64,000 nt of DNA from Siphonobacter aquaeclarae (GCF_900103285.1 NZ_FNGS01000002.1:536064-600063), one strand, 5' to 3'; counted from the first letter of the stretch, positions 46,175 through 54,707 are shown. Translations and numbers: made by a program. The notes: generated by a model not told the origin, from the letters alone.

Positions 46175-46936
46175 CTACACGTATCCTGCCAGGCGGTATA
46201 CCAGGTATCCCAGGATTTCACGGGCTATGATATAGGATTCGTGAAATGTCTGTTCGTGAGGCATGAGAACCTGATCGACAGTCAGCTCGGGATCGGTTGA
46301 GAAGAAATCTGCCGGATACGGCCGCACCTCTATTCCCTCTTTCCGGAAACAACCGACGGCACGGCGCATGTGAAATGCCGAAGTCACCAGCAGAACCTTC
46401 CGATACGGTGTACGGGTCAGTACCTGTTTGGTAAAGAGCGCATTTTCATGGGTATTGCGGGACCGGCCCTCCAGCAGAATGTCTTCCGGCGGCACACCTG
46501 AAATCCGCAGTAAATCCGCCAGTGCACGCCCTTCATACAGCGAATCCGCCTGGGTACTGACGAGCCCTGAGCCACCCGAAATCAGGATTTTCCGGACTTT
46601 CCCTTCTTTGTAGAGCAAGAGGGGTTGCAGAATCCGATCGACAGTTTTGCTGTAATACGTCTTGTCTCCCCGCTTTTCGACGGTCCCGCCGGTTAGTACT
46701 ACTGCGACGTCAAATACTTCTCCCTGTCTCAATACCACCGGTTGATATTCCCATACACGCGCCAGCTCGTTCACCAGAAACGGATTGCTGCAGGCGAACA
46801 ACCAGACAGCCGTAAAAACGACCGCACGCTGCTTTCGCCGCGGCGACCTGGTCCATAAGGCATATATCAGGCCGTAGAACGCGATTGTCACCGGCATCAA
46901 CAGGTAGAAAAACAGCTTCGAGAGAACAAAAAACAT
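46175..46936 (-). CDS. YdcF/SanA-like protein (DUF218)
   Basis: 253 residues from the ATG at 46936, where a membrane helix starts (MFFVLSKLFFYLLMPVTIAF); a further helix follows at about 35-52. The DUF218 domain begins at VAVVLTGGTVE and includes ILISGGSG, and the conserved ENALFTKQ and VLLVTSAFHMRRAVGCF segments. Homologues (YdcF, SanA, ElyC) act in the envelope, ElyC in lipid-carrier metabolism, but the reaction is not settled. An upstream start at 47020 would overlap the promoter region of the next gene, so it is less likely. Confidence 0.83.
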   Translation of the reverse strand: MFFVLSKLFFYLLMPVTIAFYGLIYALWTRSPRRKQRAVVFTAVWLFACSNPFLVNELARVWEYQPVVLRQGEVFDVAVVLTGGTVEKRGDKTYYSKTVDRILQPLLLYKEGKVRKILISGGSGLVSTQADSLYEGRALADLLRISGVPPEDILLEGRSRNTHENALFTKQVLTRTPYRKVLLVTSAFHMRRAVGCFRKEGIEVRPYPADFFSTDPELTVDQVLMPHEQTFHESYIIAREILGYLVYRLAGYV

Positions 46937-47005
46937 AGCGTACGGGCGTTTAAAAAGGAACCGGCCCCGGTGGCGAAGTTGCTCAACAATTTTCAATGTA
47001 ACCAC

Positions 47006-47013
47006 TACCTTTG
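47006..47013 (+). promoter_or_regulatory. Putative minus-7 element of the thioredoxin-fold gene
   Basis: TACCTTTG fits TAnnTTTG exactly, 22 bases before the start codon at 47036. The nearest TTG at minus-33 distance (46979-46981) is 24 bases away, wider than usual. Confidence 0.38.
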
Positions 47014-47035
47014 GCGGCATAACCCGATTTACCCT

Positions 47036-48478
47036 ATGCGTTTCTTACTTTTTGCCATTCTTCTGACTGTTTCCGGATCGGCTTTTGCCCAGACCGGCTA
47101 CCGGATCGCCGCTCAGGTCCGCGGCCTGCGCGACAGTACCTGCTACCTCGCCTACTACACCGGCCTTGGAAAAGGACAGTTTTTCGTGCAGGACACCGCC
47201 AAAGCCGATGCACAGGGTACTATTATTTTCGAAGGAAAAAAGAAGCTCGACGAAGGGCTTTACGTCATTTCTATCGCTCAATGGAGATTGTTTGACGTGG
47301 TTGTAGATGCCGATCAGCACTTTGAACTGGTGACAGACGTGGAAAGTGTGCGGGACGGTAATCCGCCCCGTCGAATGAAAGTCACCGGCTCGAAGGAAAA
47401 CGAACTGTTTTACAGCTTTAATCAGCAAATGCAAAACCGGTTCGACCAGGCCAAAGCCCTCAGCGAAGAGCAGAAAGCGCATCCCGATCCGGCAAAAGCG
47501 GAAAAACTGAAAGCACTGCAAAAGGAAATGGGCGAATTCCGCAAGCAGTTTATCAAAACCAATACCGGCTCCCTCACCGCGAAGTTTTTCCAGGCTGCCG
47601 CCGAGCCCGAAATCCCGCCCGCCCCGCTCCTGCCCAATGGCCGGCCGGATTCGACCTTTTCGTTCCGGTATTACAAGCAGCATTACCTCGACGGGCTTGA
47701 CCTGACGGACGATCGGCTGCTCCGCACTCCCTTTATCCAGCAAAAACTGGACTATTACTTCGAAAACCTTGTCTATCAGGTTCCGGATTCTCTTACGAAG
47801 GAAGCGGACCGCTGGATGGCCAAAGCAAAAGGACGCGACATGCGGCGCTTCATCGCCTACCGCATCACCAGTACCTATGAACAATCGAAGCTGGTCGGCG
47901 TGGAAGGTATGTTTGTACACATGGGCGAGAAGTACTACCTCGGCGAGCCGGCATTGTGGGATACCAGTACCGTTTCCAATTTCCGCCAGCGTATCGCTGT
48001 CATGAAGCCGCTGCTCGTCGGAAAGGTCATTCCGAACATGTACCAGACCGATACAACCGGCAAAGAGCTGACGCTGCATGACCTTCCCGCGACTTATACC
48101 GTCCTGCTTATTTATTCAGACGATTGCGGGCACTGCCGCGACGCCATGCCGCACATCAAAACATTTTACCAGAAATACAAAAGCCGGGGCGTCCGTATCT
48201 TCGCCACCGACCTGCGCCGCTCGAAAGAAGACTGGCTCAAATTTATCCGGGAGTTTGGTATTCAGGAATTTACGAACGGAATAGATATTCACAAGGACGC
48301 TAACGGCAAGACGGTTTACTACACCGATTACCTGAAGACGTTTGATGCGCAGTCTACCCCGACGATTTACATTCTCGACAAAGACAAGAAGATCGTCGCC
48401 CGCAAAATACCTGCCGAAGAACTGGACCGGTATTTCGCCTTCCTTCTGGAGCAACAGGCGAAGAAAGGAAAGTCGTGA
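47036..48478 (+). CDS. Periplasmic thioredoxin-fold (TlpA-like) protein with DUF4369/DUF5106-type N-terminus
   Basis: 480 residues from the ATG at 47036, where the signal peptide starts (MRFLLFAILLTVSGSAFAQ); an upstream start would hide it. The first half (20-130) has the beta pattern YRIAAQVRGLRDSTCYL typical of the DUF4369 domain. A helical DUF5106-like middle (about 140-320, with the charged coiled segment AKALSEEQKAHPDPAKAEKL) follows. The C-terminal thioredoxin domain (about 340-480) has the redox pair Cys364 and Cys367 in SDDCGHCRDAMPH and the cis-Pro loop QSTPTIYILD. Such proteins reduce or exchange disulfides in the periplasm. Partner proteins unknown. Confidence 0.87.
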   Translation: MRFLLFAILLTVSGSAFAQTGYRIAAQVRGLRDSTCYLAYYTGLGKGQFFVQDTAKADAQGTIIFEGKKKLDEGLYVISIAQWRLFDVVVDADQHFELVTDVESVRDGNPPRRMKVTGSKENELFYSFNQQMQNRFDQAKALSEEQKAHPDPAKAEKLKALQKEMGEFRKQFIKTNTGSLTAKFFQAAAEPEIPPAPLLPNGRPDSTFSFRYYKQHYLDGLDLTDDRLLRTPFIQQKLDYYFENLVYQVPDSLTKEADRWMAKAKGRDMRRFIAYRITSTYEQSKLVGVEGMFVHMGEKYYLGEPALWDTSTVSNFRQRIAVMKPLLVGKVIPNMYQTDTTGKELTLHDLPATYTVLLIYSDDCGHCRDAMPHIKTFYQKYKSRGVRIFATDLRRSKEDWLKFIREFGIQEFTNGIDIHKDANGKTVYYTDYLKTFDAQSTPTIYILDKDKKIVARKIPAEELDRYFAFLLEQQAKKGKS

Positions 48479-48543
48479 AAAGCCTGTAACGCAAAAGCGG
48501 CTGCCCCGGTAAGAGGCAGCCGCTTTTGCGTTACAGGCTTTTC
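48477..48543. terminator. 29-bp perfect bidirectional terminator overlapping both flanking genes
   Basis: 48477-48505 is an exact reverse complement of 48515-48543 with a nine-base loop. The left arm starts within the thioredoxin gene's stop codon; the right arm covers the last four codons and the stop of the minus-strand isomerase gene. Flanking A and T runs on either side make it work in both directions. Confidence 0.88.
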
Positions 48544-49382
48544 AGGTATGCGATACTTTGCGGTACCTGTTTCTGGATATTGGGACTTTCGTCTTCGATG
48601 TAGTAATGCTTCACGCCGGCTTTGCGGGCGGCTTTCAGGATCGTCGGGAGGTCAAGCTGCCCGGTACCAAGCGCGACGTCGTTTTCCACCGGCGTACCAC
48701 CCGAGAGGTTTCCCGTGACTCCTTTCCGGAGATCTTTGAGGTGCATGAGCTGGAAACGCTTTCCGTACTTGTTGAGCAGTTTGGCGGGATCATGTCCGGG
48801 GAAGAACGTCCAGAGAATATCCATCTCAAAACTGACGTCTTCGGGACGGGTTTTCTGAACGAGGTAGTCGAACAGGGTACCGTCTCCATGTGGTTCAAAC
48901 TCATACCCGTGGTTGTGGTAGCAAAACGTAAGGCCGTACTGTTCACGGAGAATCTTCCCGACACGGTTAAAGTCTTCGACTGTTTTATCGGCCATTGCAA
49001 GCGTAAACGGGCCGCTGTGGGGAATCCACGCTACCCGGACAAACTGTGCTCCCAGTTCTTTGGCGATACCGGCGATTTCAGCGGTCTTTTCCATCAGATC
49101 GGCGTAGTTGGTGCCGTAAGAAGAGCATTTCATACCGCGGGCATCCAGCGCAGCACGGATATCAGTCGCCTTCCGGCCAAACAGGTTGGAAAACTCCATG
49201 TCGGTAATACCGAACGCCTTGATGGTATCCAGGGTAGCGGCCACGTCTTTCTGAAAGCTGTGGCGATACGTATACGAAACCATACCCGGCTTTTCGGGAA
49301 ACAGAGGCTTTTTGCTTTGTGCGGAGACGGGCGAACCGATTCCGGCAACGAGAAGCGATGCGGCGAGTAGATGTCGAATCAT
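48531..49382 (-). CDS. Sugar phosphate isomerase/epimerase family protein (TIM barrel)
   Basis: 283 residues from the ATG at 49382, which puts the signal peptide at the very start (MIRHLLAASLLVAG, ending PVSAQ); an upstream ATG at 49403 would precede it by seven residues. The AP-endonuclease-2-type TIM barrel is seen in VSYTYRHSF, FVRVAWIPHSG, YGLTFCYHNHGYEF, VSFEMDILWTFF, FQLMHLKDLR and HYYIEDE; His, Glu and Asp in these strands are the metal ligands of the family. As an exported member it probably acts on a sugar or sugar acid in the periplasm. Its last codons lie within the shared 29-bp terminator. Confidence 0.87.
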   Translation of the reverse strand: MIRHLLAASLLVAGIGSPVSAQSKKPLFPEKPGMVSYTYRHSFQKDVAATLDTIKAFGITDMEFSNLFGRKATDIRAALDARGMKCSSYGTNYADLMEKTAEIAGIAKELGAQFVRVAWIPHSGPFTLAMADKTVEDFNRVGKILREQYGLTFCYHNHGYEFEPHGDGTLFDYLVQKTRPEDVSFEMDILWTFFPGHDPAKLLNKYGKRFQLMHLKDLRKGVTGNLSGGTPVENDVALGTGQLDLPTILKAARKAGVKHYYIEDESPNIQKQVPQSIAYLKSL

Positions 49383-49438
49383 GAGCAAGGAGGTAATTAC
49401 CAATGGGACGACAACCGGCGGCGCTTTCCCTCAACCGG

Positions 49439-50344
49439 CTAGCGCATTTTCGTGCGTTTGACGAGGTAAGCCGAGAGTACCTGATCCAGGCCCCGGGCGA
49501 TATCCGCTTCGATGAAGTCGATTTTGTACTGGTTGCATTTCATCCGCAATTCGTAGTAAAACTTCCGGATGGCCTGCTGGTACTGTTCCTTCACCTGTCC
49601 CGGCTGCACACGGAGTTTTTCGCCCGTTTCGAGATCGATAAACTCGTAGGGACGGTCTTCGAAAGCAAACTCCTCTTCCGTTCTGCGATCCGTCACGTGG
49701 AAAAGCAGTACTTCATGCCGGTTGTGCTTGAGATGCTGCAGGGCGGAAAACAGCCGGTCGGCCTGCTCGATATCATCAAACATATCTGAAAAAATGATCA
49801 CCAGCGAGCGCCGGTGAATCTGCTCGGCGATCTGGTGAATGACGTCCGCTACAGCCGTTTTCCGGTTCGGTACCGGGTGATCGAGCAGGTGCTGAAGTTG
49901 CAGGAAGATTTTATGAATATGAGACGGCGTCGACCGGATCGGCGTCTGTACTTCGATATCTTCCGAAAAGGTCGTCAGCGCCACGGCATCGCGCTGCCGC
50001 TGGAGCAAGTGTGCGAGCGCGGCGGCGGCGAGGATACTGAAGACGATCTTGCCACGGGTCTTTTCGGGGTAGTACATCGAAGACGAGGTATCGACGAGGA
50101 GGTGGCAGCGCAGGTTGGTTTCTTCCTCGTACCGTTTGGTATACAGGCGGTCGGTTTTGGCAAAAACCTTCCAATCGACGTGCCGGGTACTCTCACCGGT
50201 ATTATACAAGCGGTGTTCGGCAAATTCCACCGAAAATCCGTGAAAAGGCGATTTATGCAAACCGGTGATGAAACCTTCGACAAGCTGCCGGGCCAGAAAT
50301 TCGATGTTGCCGTATTCACGGACTTTATCCAGTTCGAGGAGCAT
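49439..50344 (-). CDS. DUF58 (von Willebrand A-like) protein
   Basis: 301 residues. The DUF58 motif ESTRHVDWKVFAKTDRLYTKRY is at about 53-73, preceded by FSVEFAEHRLYNTG. A vWA-like fold follows, with the metal-site motif VDTSSSMYY (DxSxS) and the later SLVIIFSDMFDD. DUF58 proteins usually work with MoxR AAA+ ATPases in assembling or activating envelope or metal proteins; no moxR gene is within the window. Only three bases separate its start codon from a 62-bp inverted repeat, so its expression may depend on that element. Confidence 0.9.
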   Translation of the reverse strand: MLLELDKVREYGNIEFLARQLVEGFITGLHKSPFHGFSVEFAEHRLYNTGESTRHVDWKVFAKTDRLYTKRYEEETNLRCHLLVDTSSSMYYPEKTRGKIVFSILAAAALAHLLQRQRDAVALTTFSEDIEVQTPIRSTPSHIHKIFLQLQHLLDHPVPNRKTAVADVIHQIAEQIHRRSLVIIFSDMFDDIEQADRLFSALQHLKHNRHEVLLFHVTDRRTEEEFAFEDRPYEFIDLETGEKLRVQPGQVKEQYQQAIRKFYYELRMKCNQYKIDFIEADIARGLDQVLSAYLVKRTKMR

Positions 50345-50347
50345 AGG

Positions 50348-50690
50348 TGTTGGCTTTCGGCGGTCGGTTGTTAGCTATCGGCTTTAGGCTGTAAGCGATA
50401 GGCTTTAGGCAGACCACGGCCGACCGGCGTTTCCTGAGGATAAAACAAATGATTTTTTCGTAGAAAAGAAGGCTGATCACCGGTGGGTTTACGCGGGAGA
50501 CTGAAAGTCGTCTGCTTTACGTCGCAGCGTATGCGCTCCCAAAAAAGAATTGGAAGAAAAAAAGAAGATGGAGGATGATGGCAAAATGTGTCAGCGCATT
50601 GACTACCAGACGCTTTTCTCTCCCCAATCCTAAAGCCTATCGCTTACAGCCTAAAGCCGATAGCTGACAACCGCCCGCCGCCCGCCAACA
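50348..50690. repeat. 343-bp element with 62-bp inverted repeats
   Basis: 50348-50409 and 50629-50690 are reverse complements at 57 of 62 positions with no gap; the inner 37 bases are identical. Each arm itself has degenerate repeats of GGCTTTAGGC type about 21 bases apart. The 219-base interior (50410-50628) has no gene and carries A-rich runs (near 50550-50570). No duplicated target site is seen outside the arms. Confidence 0.85.
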
Positions 50691-50794
50691 AAAAACCGCA
50701 ACCTGTCGAAAGCTAGCAGGAACTGAACCAGTTATTCCTGCACCACTGTTCACAGATTGCGGTGATAAAAACACTGCTGCTGAAACATGTAAAT

Positions 50795-50811
50795 GGTACA
50801 CGATGTGTACC
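50795..50811. promoter_or_regulatory. Palindrome GGTACACgatGTGTACC
   Basis: A perfect 7-bp inverted repeat with a three-base spacer, 11 bases beyond the RlpA stop. It may act as an operator site or as a weak stem after the gene; there is no T run on the minus strand. Confidence 0.35.
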
Positions 50812-50821
50812 TCCCTCAAAC

Positions 50822-51328
50822 TTAATCTACTCGTTGTGCTGCCATGTCCGCCCGTGCGGTAATCGTGGAGGCTTCCTCGAGGAGATATTCATCGGGCCGG
50901 ACTAGTACTATTCCATTCAGGCCGATAACCCGAATCTGTACTTTGGCGACACCAGCCAGGGTCATCCCCAATTTTTTAGCGGCGTCAAAGGAAAGATCAA
51001 CGTCTCTGTTCTTTCCGAATGGCCCACGGTCAATCACTCTGACGATGGTTTTACGGCCATTTTTGAGATTCGTCACTTCCAGCATGGAACCGAACGGAAG
51101 CGTCTTATGCGCGCAGGTACCGTTCTTGAGTCGTTCGCCGCTGGCCGTGATTTTGCCAAAGTATTTCTTTCCGTAGAAAGTTGCATGACCGAGGTACGAC
51201 TTTCCGAGGGGTTTCTTCACCTGCGGGTACTTGTCGTAATACACTTTGTAGTGTGCCTGGCCAATGCATGGGAAAATACTCAGGCTCAGTAGCGAAATGG
51301 CTACCGCTCTACGTGTCCATACATTCAT
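50822..51328 (-). CDS. RlpA-like septal ring lytic transglycosylase family protein
   Basis: 168 residues from the ATG at 51328, where the signal peptide begins (NVWTRRAVAISLLSLSIF, ending IGQA); a further ATG at 51358 would add ten residues. The double-psi beta-barrel of RlpA spans about 45-145: GHATFYGKKYFGKITASGER, PFGSMLEVTNLKNGR, RVIDRGPF and LDLSFDAAKKLG-like VDLSFDAAKKLG. It lacks the SPOR domain of E. coli RlpA. Members cut naked glycan strands in the cell wall. A tail of about 25 residues follows the barrel. Confidence 0.9.
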   Translation of the reverse strand: MNVWTRRAVAISLLSLSIFPCIGQAHYKVYYDKYPQVKKPLGKSYLGHATFYGKKYFGKITASGERLKNGTCAHKTLPFGSMLEVTNLKNGRKTIVRVIDRGPFGKNRDVDLSFDAAKKLGMTLAGVAKVQIRVIGLNGIVLVRPDEYLLEEASTITARADMAAQRVD

Positions 51329-51710
51329 AGGCAGTTCGTTTTGCGGTTCAAAGAACAATAACGATATGCTTCAGCAGCGGTAGGAGCACTCGGCAAAAAT
51401 GCCTGGAACTGAGTAGAGTTCGGCTACAAACGTAAGACATGATTTCTAAACCGCCAAGCGCTCCGCGGTTTCGTCCTATTCTTCCGTACTTATGTACTAC
51501 GACATGAGCGCTTTTTTTGCCCGTGGTTACTTTTTTTAACCTAGCTTTCAGGCATATTAAATTCGGATAAACGTCCGTTTTGCAGTCGATTTTGTGGCTT
51601 TTGTTCCCCAATCACCTGCAAAATAAGTGCCATATTTTTCCCGATTGTTTTGCGACGAAACGCTTTCTTTCTATTTTTACGAGCGACTCAAACCATAAAC
51701 TTCCAACATT
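51329..51710. other. Divergent gap between RlpA and DUF3276 genes
   Basis: 382 bases, AT-richer than the coding DNA. The DUF3276 promoter lies at 51648-51679. On the minus strand an 87-codon open frame fills much of the gap but has no recognisable product. No repeat or RNA gene seen. Confidence 0.5.
51648..51679 (+). promoter_or_regulatory. Promoter of the DUF3276 gene
   Basis: TTTTG at 51648-51652 and TATTTTTA at 51672-51679, spaced by 19 bases, match the Bacteroidota minus-33/minus-7 signal except for the last base. Transcription would start near 51686, 25 bases before the start codon. Confidence 0.5.
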
Positions 51711-52031
51711 GTGGCTGAAAAAGAACGAGAAGAGCTCTACTCGAAACGTGTAAAGGCTGGGAAGCGGACCTATTTCTTCGACGTGAAATCCACCCGTGCC
51801 AACGATTACTACATTACCATCACTGAAAGTCGTCGGTATCCTCAGGGAGATGGGTTTGCGTACGAAAAACACAAGATGTTCCTCTACAAGGAAGATTTTG
51901 ACAAGTTCGTGGATGCACTGAAAAATGCCGTTGACCACGTGAAGACGGAACTGATGCCCGAATTTGATTTCTCTCAATTCGCAGCCCGTGAGGAAGAAGA
52001 CGAATACCGCAGTGATCTGAAATGGGAATAA
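51711..52031 (+). CDS. DUF3276 (PUR-alpha-like) nucleic-acid-binding protein
   Basis: 106 residues from a GTG start; no ATG fits. The body is one PUR repeat: LYSKRVKAGKRTYFFDVKST, YYITITESRR, KHKMFLYKEDFDKFVDAL. This family is found through Bacteroidota and, by similarity to PUR-alpha, binds single-stranded DNA or RNA; the role in bacteria is not settled. The acidic tail REEEDEYRSDLKWE is usual in the family. A terminator follows about 50 bases after the stop. Confidence 0.9.
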   Translation: MAEKEREELYSKRVKAGKRTYFFDVKSTRANDYYITITESRRYPQGDGFAYEKHKMFLYKEDFDKFVDALKNAVDHVKTELMPEFDFSQFAAREEEDEYRSDLKWE

Positions 52032-52082
52032 TCTACCTCTCCTTTTGACTGAATGATCTGACACTTACACGGAATAGTGGAG

Positions 52083-52110
52083 AAAGCCTTTGCAGCGCGA
52101 AGGCTTTTTT
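52083..52110 (+). terminator. Terminator of the DUF3276 gene
   Basis: An 8-bp stem, 52083-52090 with 52100-52107, nine-base loop, then a T run to 52110. Lies between the DUF3276 stop and the ychF promoter element. Confidence 0.78.
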
Positions 52111-52115
52111 GTTTG

Positions 52116-52123
52116 TACCTTTG
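52116..52123 (+). promoter_or_regulatory. Putative minus-7 element of ychF
   Basis: TACCTTTG fits TAnnTTTG exactly, directly after the terminator and 64 bases before the start codon. TTTG at 52089-52092 is 23 bases upstream but lies within the terminator stem. Confidence 0.38.
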
Positions 52124-52187
52124 TGGCCTCGTTCGGGAAGCTGCTGCCGGCAGCGCCCGGCTATCCTCCAAATTTGATTGTTCCTTT

Positions 52188-53291
52188 ATGAGTTTGCAAT
52201 GCGGAATCGTAGGCCTGCCCAATGTCGGAAAGTCTACGCTGTTCAGTGCCATATCGAGTGCCAAGGCCGAAGCGGCCAACTATCCTTTCTGCACCATCGA
52301 GCCGAACGTCGGCGTCGTCGAAGTACCCGATGATCGTCTCCGCGTACTCGAACGCCTGGTGAATCCCCAGCGCATTATCCCGACCATCATCGAGTTTGTC
52401 GACATCGCCGGCCTCGTCAAAGGCGCCAGCCAGGGCGCCGGTCTCGGTAACAAATTCCTTGCCAACATCCGGGAAGTAGACGCCGTGATCCACGTCGTAC
52501 GCTGCTTCGAGGACGACAACATCGTCCACGTCGAAGGCCGTGTCAATCCCGTCTCTGATAAAGAAATCATCGACTACGAGCTTCAGCTGAAGGACCTCGA
52601 ATCAGTCGACAAAAAACTCCAGCGGATCGAAAAGGCGGCCCGCACCAGCGGCGATGCCAAAGCCAAGGCCGAAGTGGAAGTACTCCACCGGTACAAGAAA
52701 GTACTCGAACAGGGTAAATCAGCCCGGACGGTCGACGTCAGCGACGAAGAGCGTCTCGCTGTGGCTGACCTTCACCTGCTTACGATCAAGCCGGTTGTCT
52801 ACGTCGCGAATGTCGACGAAACCAGCCTGGCTGCCGGCACCAACGAGTATGTCGAACAGCTCCGTGCCGCCGCCGCTGAGGAAGGCGCCGAAGTAATCGT
52901 CATCTGCGCAGCTATTGAAGCGCAGATCGCCGAAATCGAAGACCTCGACGAGCGCGCCATGTTCCTCGAAGAATACGGCCTCACAGAGTCCGGTCTCAGC
53001 AAGCTCATCCGCGCTTCCTACGGACTTCTCAACCTGATTACCTATTTCACGGCCGGGGAGAAGGAAGTACGTGCCTGGACCATCCGCCGGGGCTGGAAAG
53101 CGCCGCAGGCAGCAGGTGTGATTCACTCCGATTTCGAACGGGGTTTCATCCGTGCCGAAGTCATCAAGCTGGCCGATTACGACCAGTACAAGACCGAAGC
53201 GGCGATCAAGGACGCCGGTAAAATGGCTGTGGAAGGAAAAGAATACATCGTGCAGGACGGAGACATCATGCACTTCCGTTTCAACGTCTGA
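52188..53291 (+). CDS. ychF: Redox-regulated ATPase/GTPase YchF
   Basis: 367 residues from the ATG at 52188, where the family start [16 protein letters not shown] lies; the open frame extends 37 codons upstream but crosses the terminator of the previous gene. G1 motif at 9-16, G3-type [19 protein letters not shown] with the family's altered residues, an inserted coiled coil (about 130-200), and the C-terminal TGS domain (about 280-367, ending [10 protein letters not shown]). YchF (OLA1 type) prefers ATP, associates with ribosomes and acts in stress responses. Transcribed alone. Confidence 0.95.
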   Translation: MSLQCGIVGLPNVGKSTLFSAISSAKAEAANYPFCTIEPNVGVVEVPDDRLRVLERLVNPQRIIPTIIEFVDIAGLVKGASQGAGLGNKFLANIREVDAVIHVVRCFEDDNIVHVEGRVNPVSDKEIIDYELQLKDLESVDKKLQRIEKAARTSGDAKAKAEVEVLHRYKKVLEQGKSARTVDVSDEERLAVADLHLLTIKPVVYVANVDETSLAAGTNEYVEQLRAAAAEEGAEVIVICAAIEAQIAEIEDLDERAMFLEEYGLTESGLSKLIRASYGLLNLITYFTAGEKEVRAWTIRRGWKAPQAAGVIHSDFERGFIRAEVIKLADYDQYKTEAAIKDAGKMAVEGKEYIVQDGDIMHFRFNV

Positions 53292-53303
53292 TTGTTTCGG
53301 ACC

Positions 53304-53341
53304 ATAAAAAAAGCCCCGGCCATCACCGGGGCTTTTTTTAT
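53304..53341. terminator. 16-bp terminator between convergent ychF and the T9SS plug gene
   Basis: Perfect stem 53304-53319 with 53326-53341, six-base loop, A run before and T run after. It ends two bases before the plug gene's stop, so it can serve both transcripts. Confidence 0.9.
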
Positions 53342-53343
53342 GC

Positions 53344-54639
53344 CTAATTGTGTAGTACCTGGTAACCGACGAGCTGGTCAGCCCGGCTTCCGGGCGACCG
53401 GTGGTATACAAAAATTTCATATGTATTCCGGGTCAGGGAGTAGCTTCCTTCTATTTCGGCGTCGTTGGAGATTTTTCCGGCAGCGTCCGGAACGGTATAG
53501 GTGTAATTGTAAACGCCCTGTTTGACCAGAATGGTCGCCTGGTACCCTTCCGCAGCAGCGTCATAGTGCATCTGATTCGCTCCCGTCCGTTCGAAGAAGT
53601 TAAAAGCACCGAGTACATACGGCGTCCGCTTGTCATCCCGCTCCGGCATTTTTAGGGTGAAGGTGACGGGGAAATAGTCCGGATCACCAAAATCATCCCG
53701 CGTGGAAATAGCGAACTGCCCGTCGAGATCCTCCGTCTGCATATAGGTTTTTCCGGCCTGGGGATCGTCCGGATACAATGTCACGGCATTGAAACCGGGC
53801 TGCGACTCCAGCCGGGCTACCCCTACCCCTTTTGCGAGCCGGCTCCGGATATCGAAAATCCGGAACTCGGCGCCGCCCGGGAACATGTTTTCGTTGTTGA
53901 AAAAACGGTACTCAACGGTCCGGTCAAATTCGCTCAGCATGTAGGGTTTCAATCCGGCTACCTGGCGGTCCCACCGGAAGTTCTGCCGAAGGACCACATA
54001 CAGGTCCTGCCGGGGATTGAGCACCGGATAGCTTCCATATTTCAGGCTGAAATCGACCTGCTGATGGGTATTCCGCCGGGAAACGTCCTGTGCGAAACTG
54101 ACGCGCCCGCCAGCCGAAATCTGCGGATCATATACCATAAACCGCCGCGAGAAGACTACGTCCGTTTCCCGCCGCCCTTTGTATACAACCAGCAGGTAAT
54201 TACCGCTGAGCTTCACGCGGGGCAGTTCCAGGGAATAATGCGAATAGCCGACTTTCGTACCCTGCGCGATGCGGACGTCGTAAATAGGAAACTCGTTAAA
54301 GTCCGGGAGGAATTCGACGTCGTTGAGAGCCGACTTCTGCCAGTCGGCATTGCAATGAATAATCTTCGCCTTAAACGAGGGCTGTTCGCGCCCGAGCCAG
54401 TCGAACTCCGTCCGCAGCGTACCGCCGCCTGCCAGGTTGAGTATAGGCGGCTGAAGCGTACCGTTTGCATTGGCGCCACCGGTTGTCGGATACAGCAGCG
54501 GGCTTTTCAGCGCTTCGTCGTATATAAAATCCTCGAAGATCAGGCCTGCTGGCTTCCGGTTCTCGATCGCCTGGGCAATCAGGTGATTGACGAGAAAGAT
54601 CAGGCCGACGGCCATCAGAAGGGAGGTGAAAAATTTCAT
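53344..54639 (-). CDS. Type IX secretion system plug protein (DUF5103)
   Basis: 431 residues. The signal peptide is about 1-23 (VNHLIAQA). Family DUF5103 marks: LAGGGTLRTEFDWLGREQPSF, YKAKIIHCNADW-like FKAKIIHCNADWQKS, EFPIYDVRIAQGTKVGYSHY, and FSRRFMVYDPQ. In known systems the Plug protein closes the periplasmic side of the SprA translocon when PorV is not bound. It fits the T9SS cargo proteins at 284, 7637 and 17826. The core T9SS genes are not in this window. Transcribed alone. Confidence 0.88.
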   Translation of the reverse strand: MKFFTSLLMAVGLIFLVNHLIAQAIENRKPAGLIFEDFIYDEALKSPLLYPTTGGANANGTLQPPILNLAGGGTLRTEFDWLGREQPSFKAKIIHCNADWQKSALNDVEFLPDFNEFPIYDVRIAQGTKVGYSHYSLELPRVKLSGNYLLVVYKGRRETDVVFSRRFMVYDPQISAGGRVSFAQDVSRRNTHQQVDFSLKYGSYPVLNPRQDLYVVLRQNFRWDRQVAGLKPYMLSEFDRTVEYRFFNNENMFPGGAEFRIFDIRSRLAKGVGVARLESQPGFNAVTLYPDDPQAGKTYMQTEDLDGQFAISTRDDFGDPDYFPVTFTLKMPERDDKRTPYVLGAFNFFERTGANQMHYDAAAEGYQATILVKQGVYNYTYTVPDAAGKISNDAEIEGSYSLTRNTYEIFVYHRSPGSRADQLVGYQVLHN

Positions 54640-54669
54640 TGCTTGGTCCTTGTTCGGGGTAAATATACA

Positions 54670-54707
54670 AAAGGCACCGGGTCGCGGCAGGCGCGCCCGG
54701 TGCCTTT
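54670..54707 (-). terminator. Terminator of the ABC-F gene
   Basis: A perfect 12-bp stem, 54670-54681 with 54696-54707, and a 14-base loop; the minus strand reads TTTTGT after it. Lies 20 bases beyond the ABC-F stop and 30 bases before the plug gene start. Confidence 0.78.

Larger units (their letters stand above)
50345..50821. other. 477-base non-coding gap between DUF58 and RlpA genes
   Basis: Most of the gap is the inverted-repeat element (50348-50690). The remaining 131 bases contain the palindrome at 50795-50811 and no open frame worth calling. Any promoter of the DUF58 gene should lie inside the gap; no clear TAnnTTTG match was seen on the minus strand. Confidence 0.6.

Noticed and set aside
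50348-50690. CRISPR-like array or tRNA cluster in the repeat-rich gap.
   Set aside because: There are only two arms in opposite orientation, no regular direct repeat-spacer unit, and no cloverleaf could be drawn. No tRNA or rRNA was recognised anywhere in the window.
51348-51611. An 87-codon minus-strand frame upstream of the RlpA gene.
   Set aside because: Its composition is unlike the neighbouring genes, it has no motif, and it overlaps the RlpA leader.
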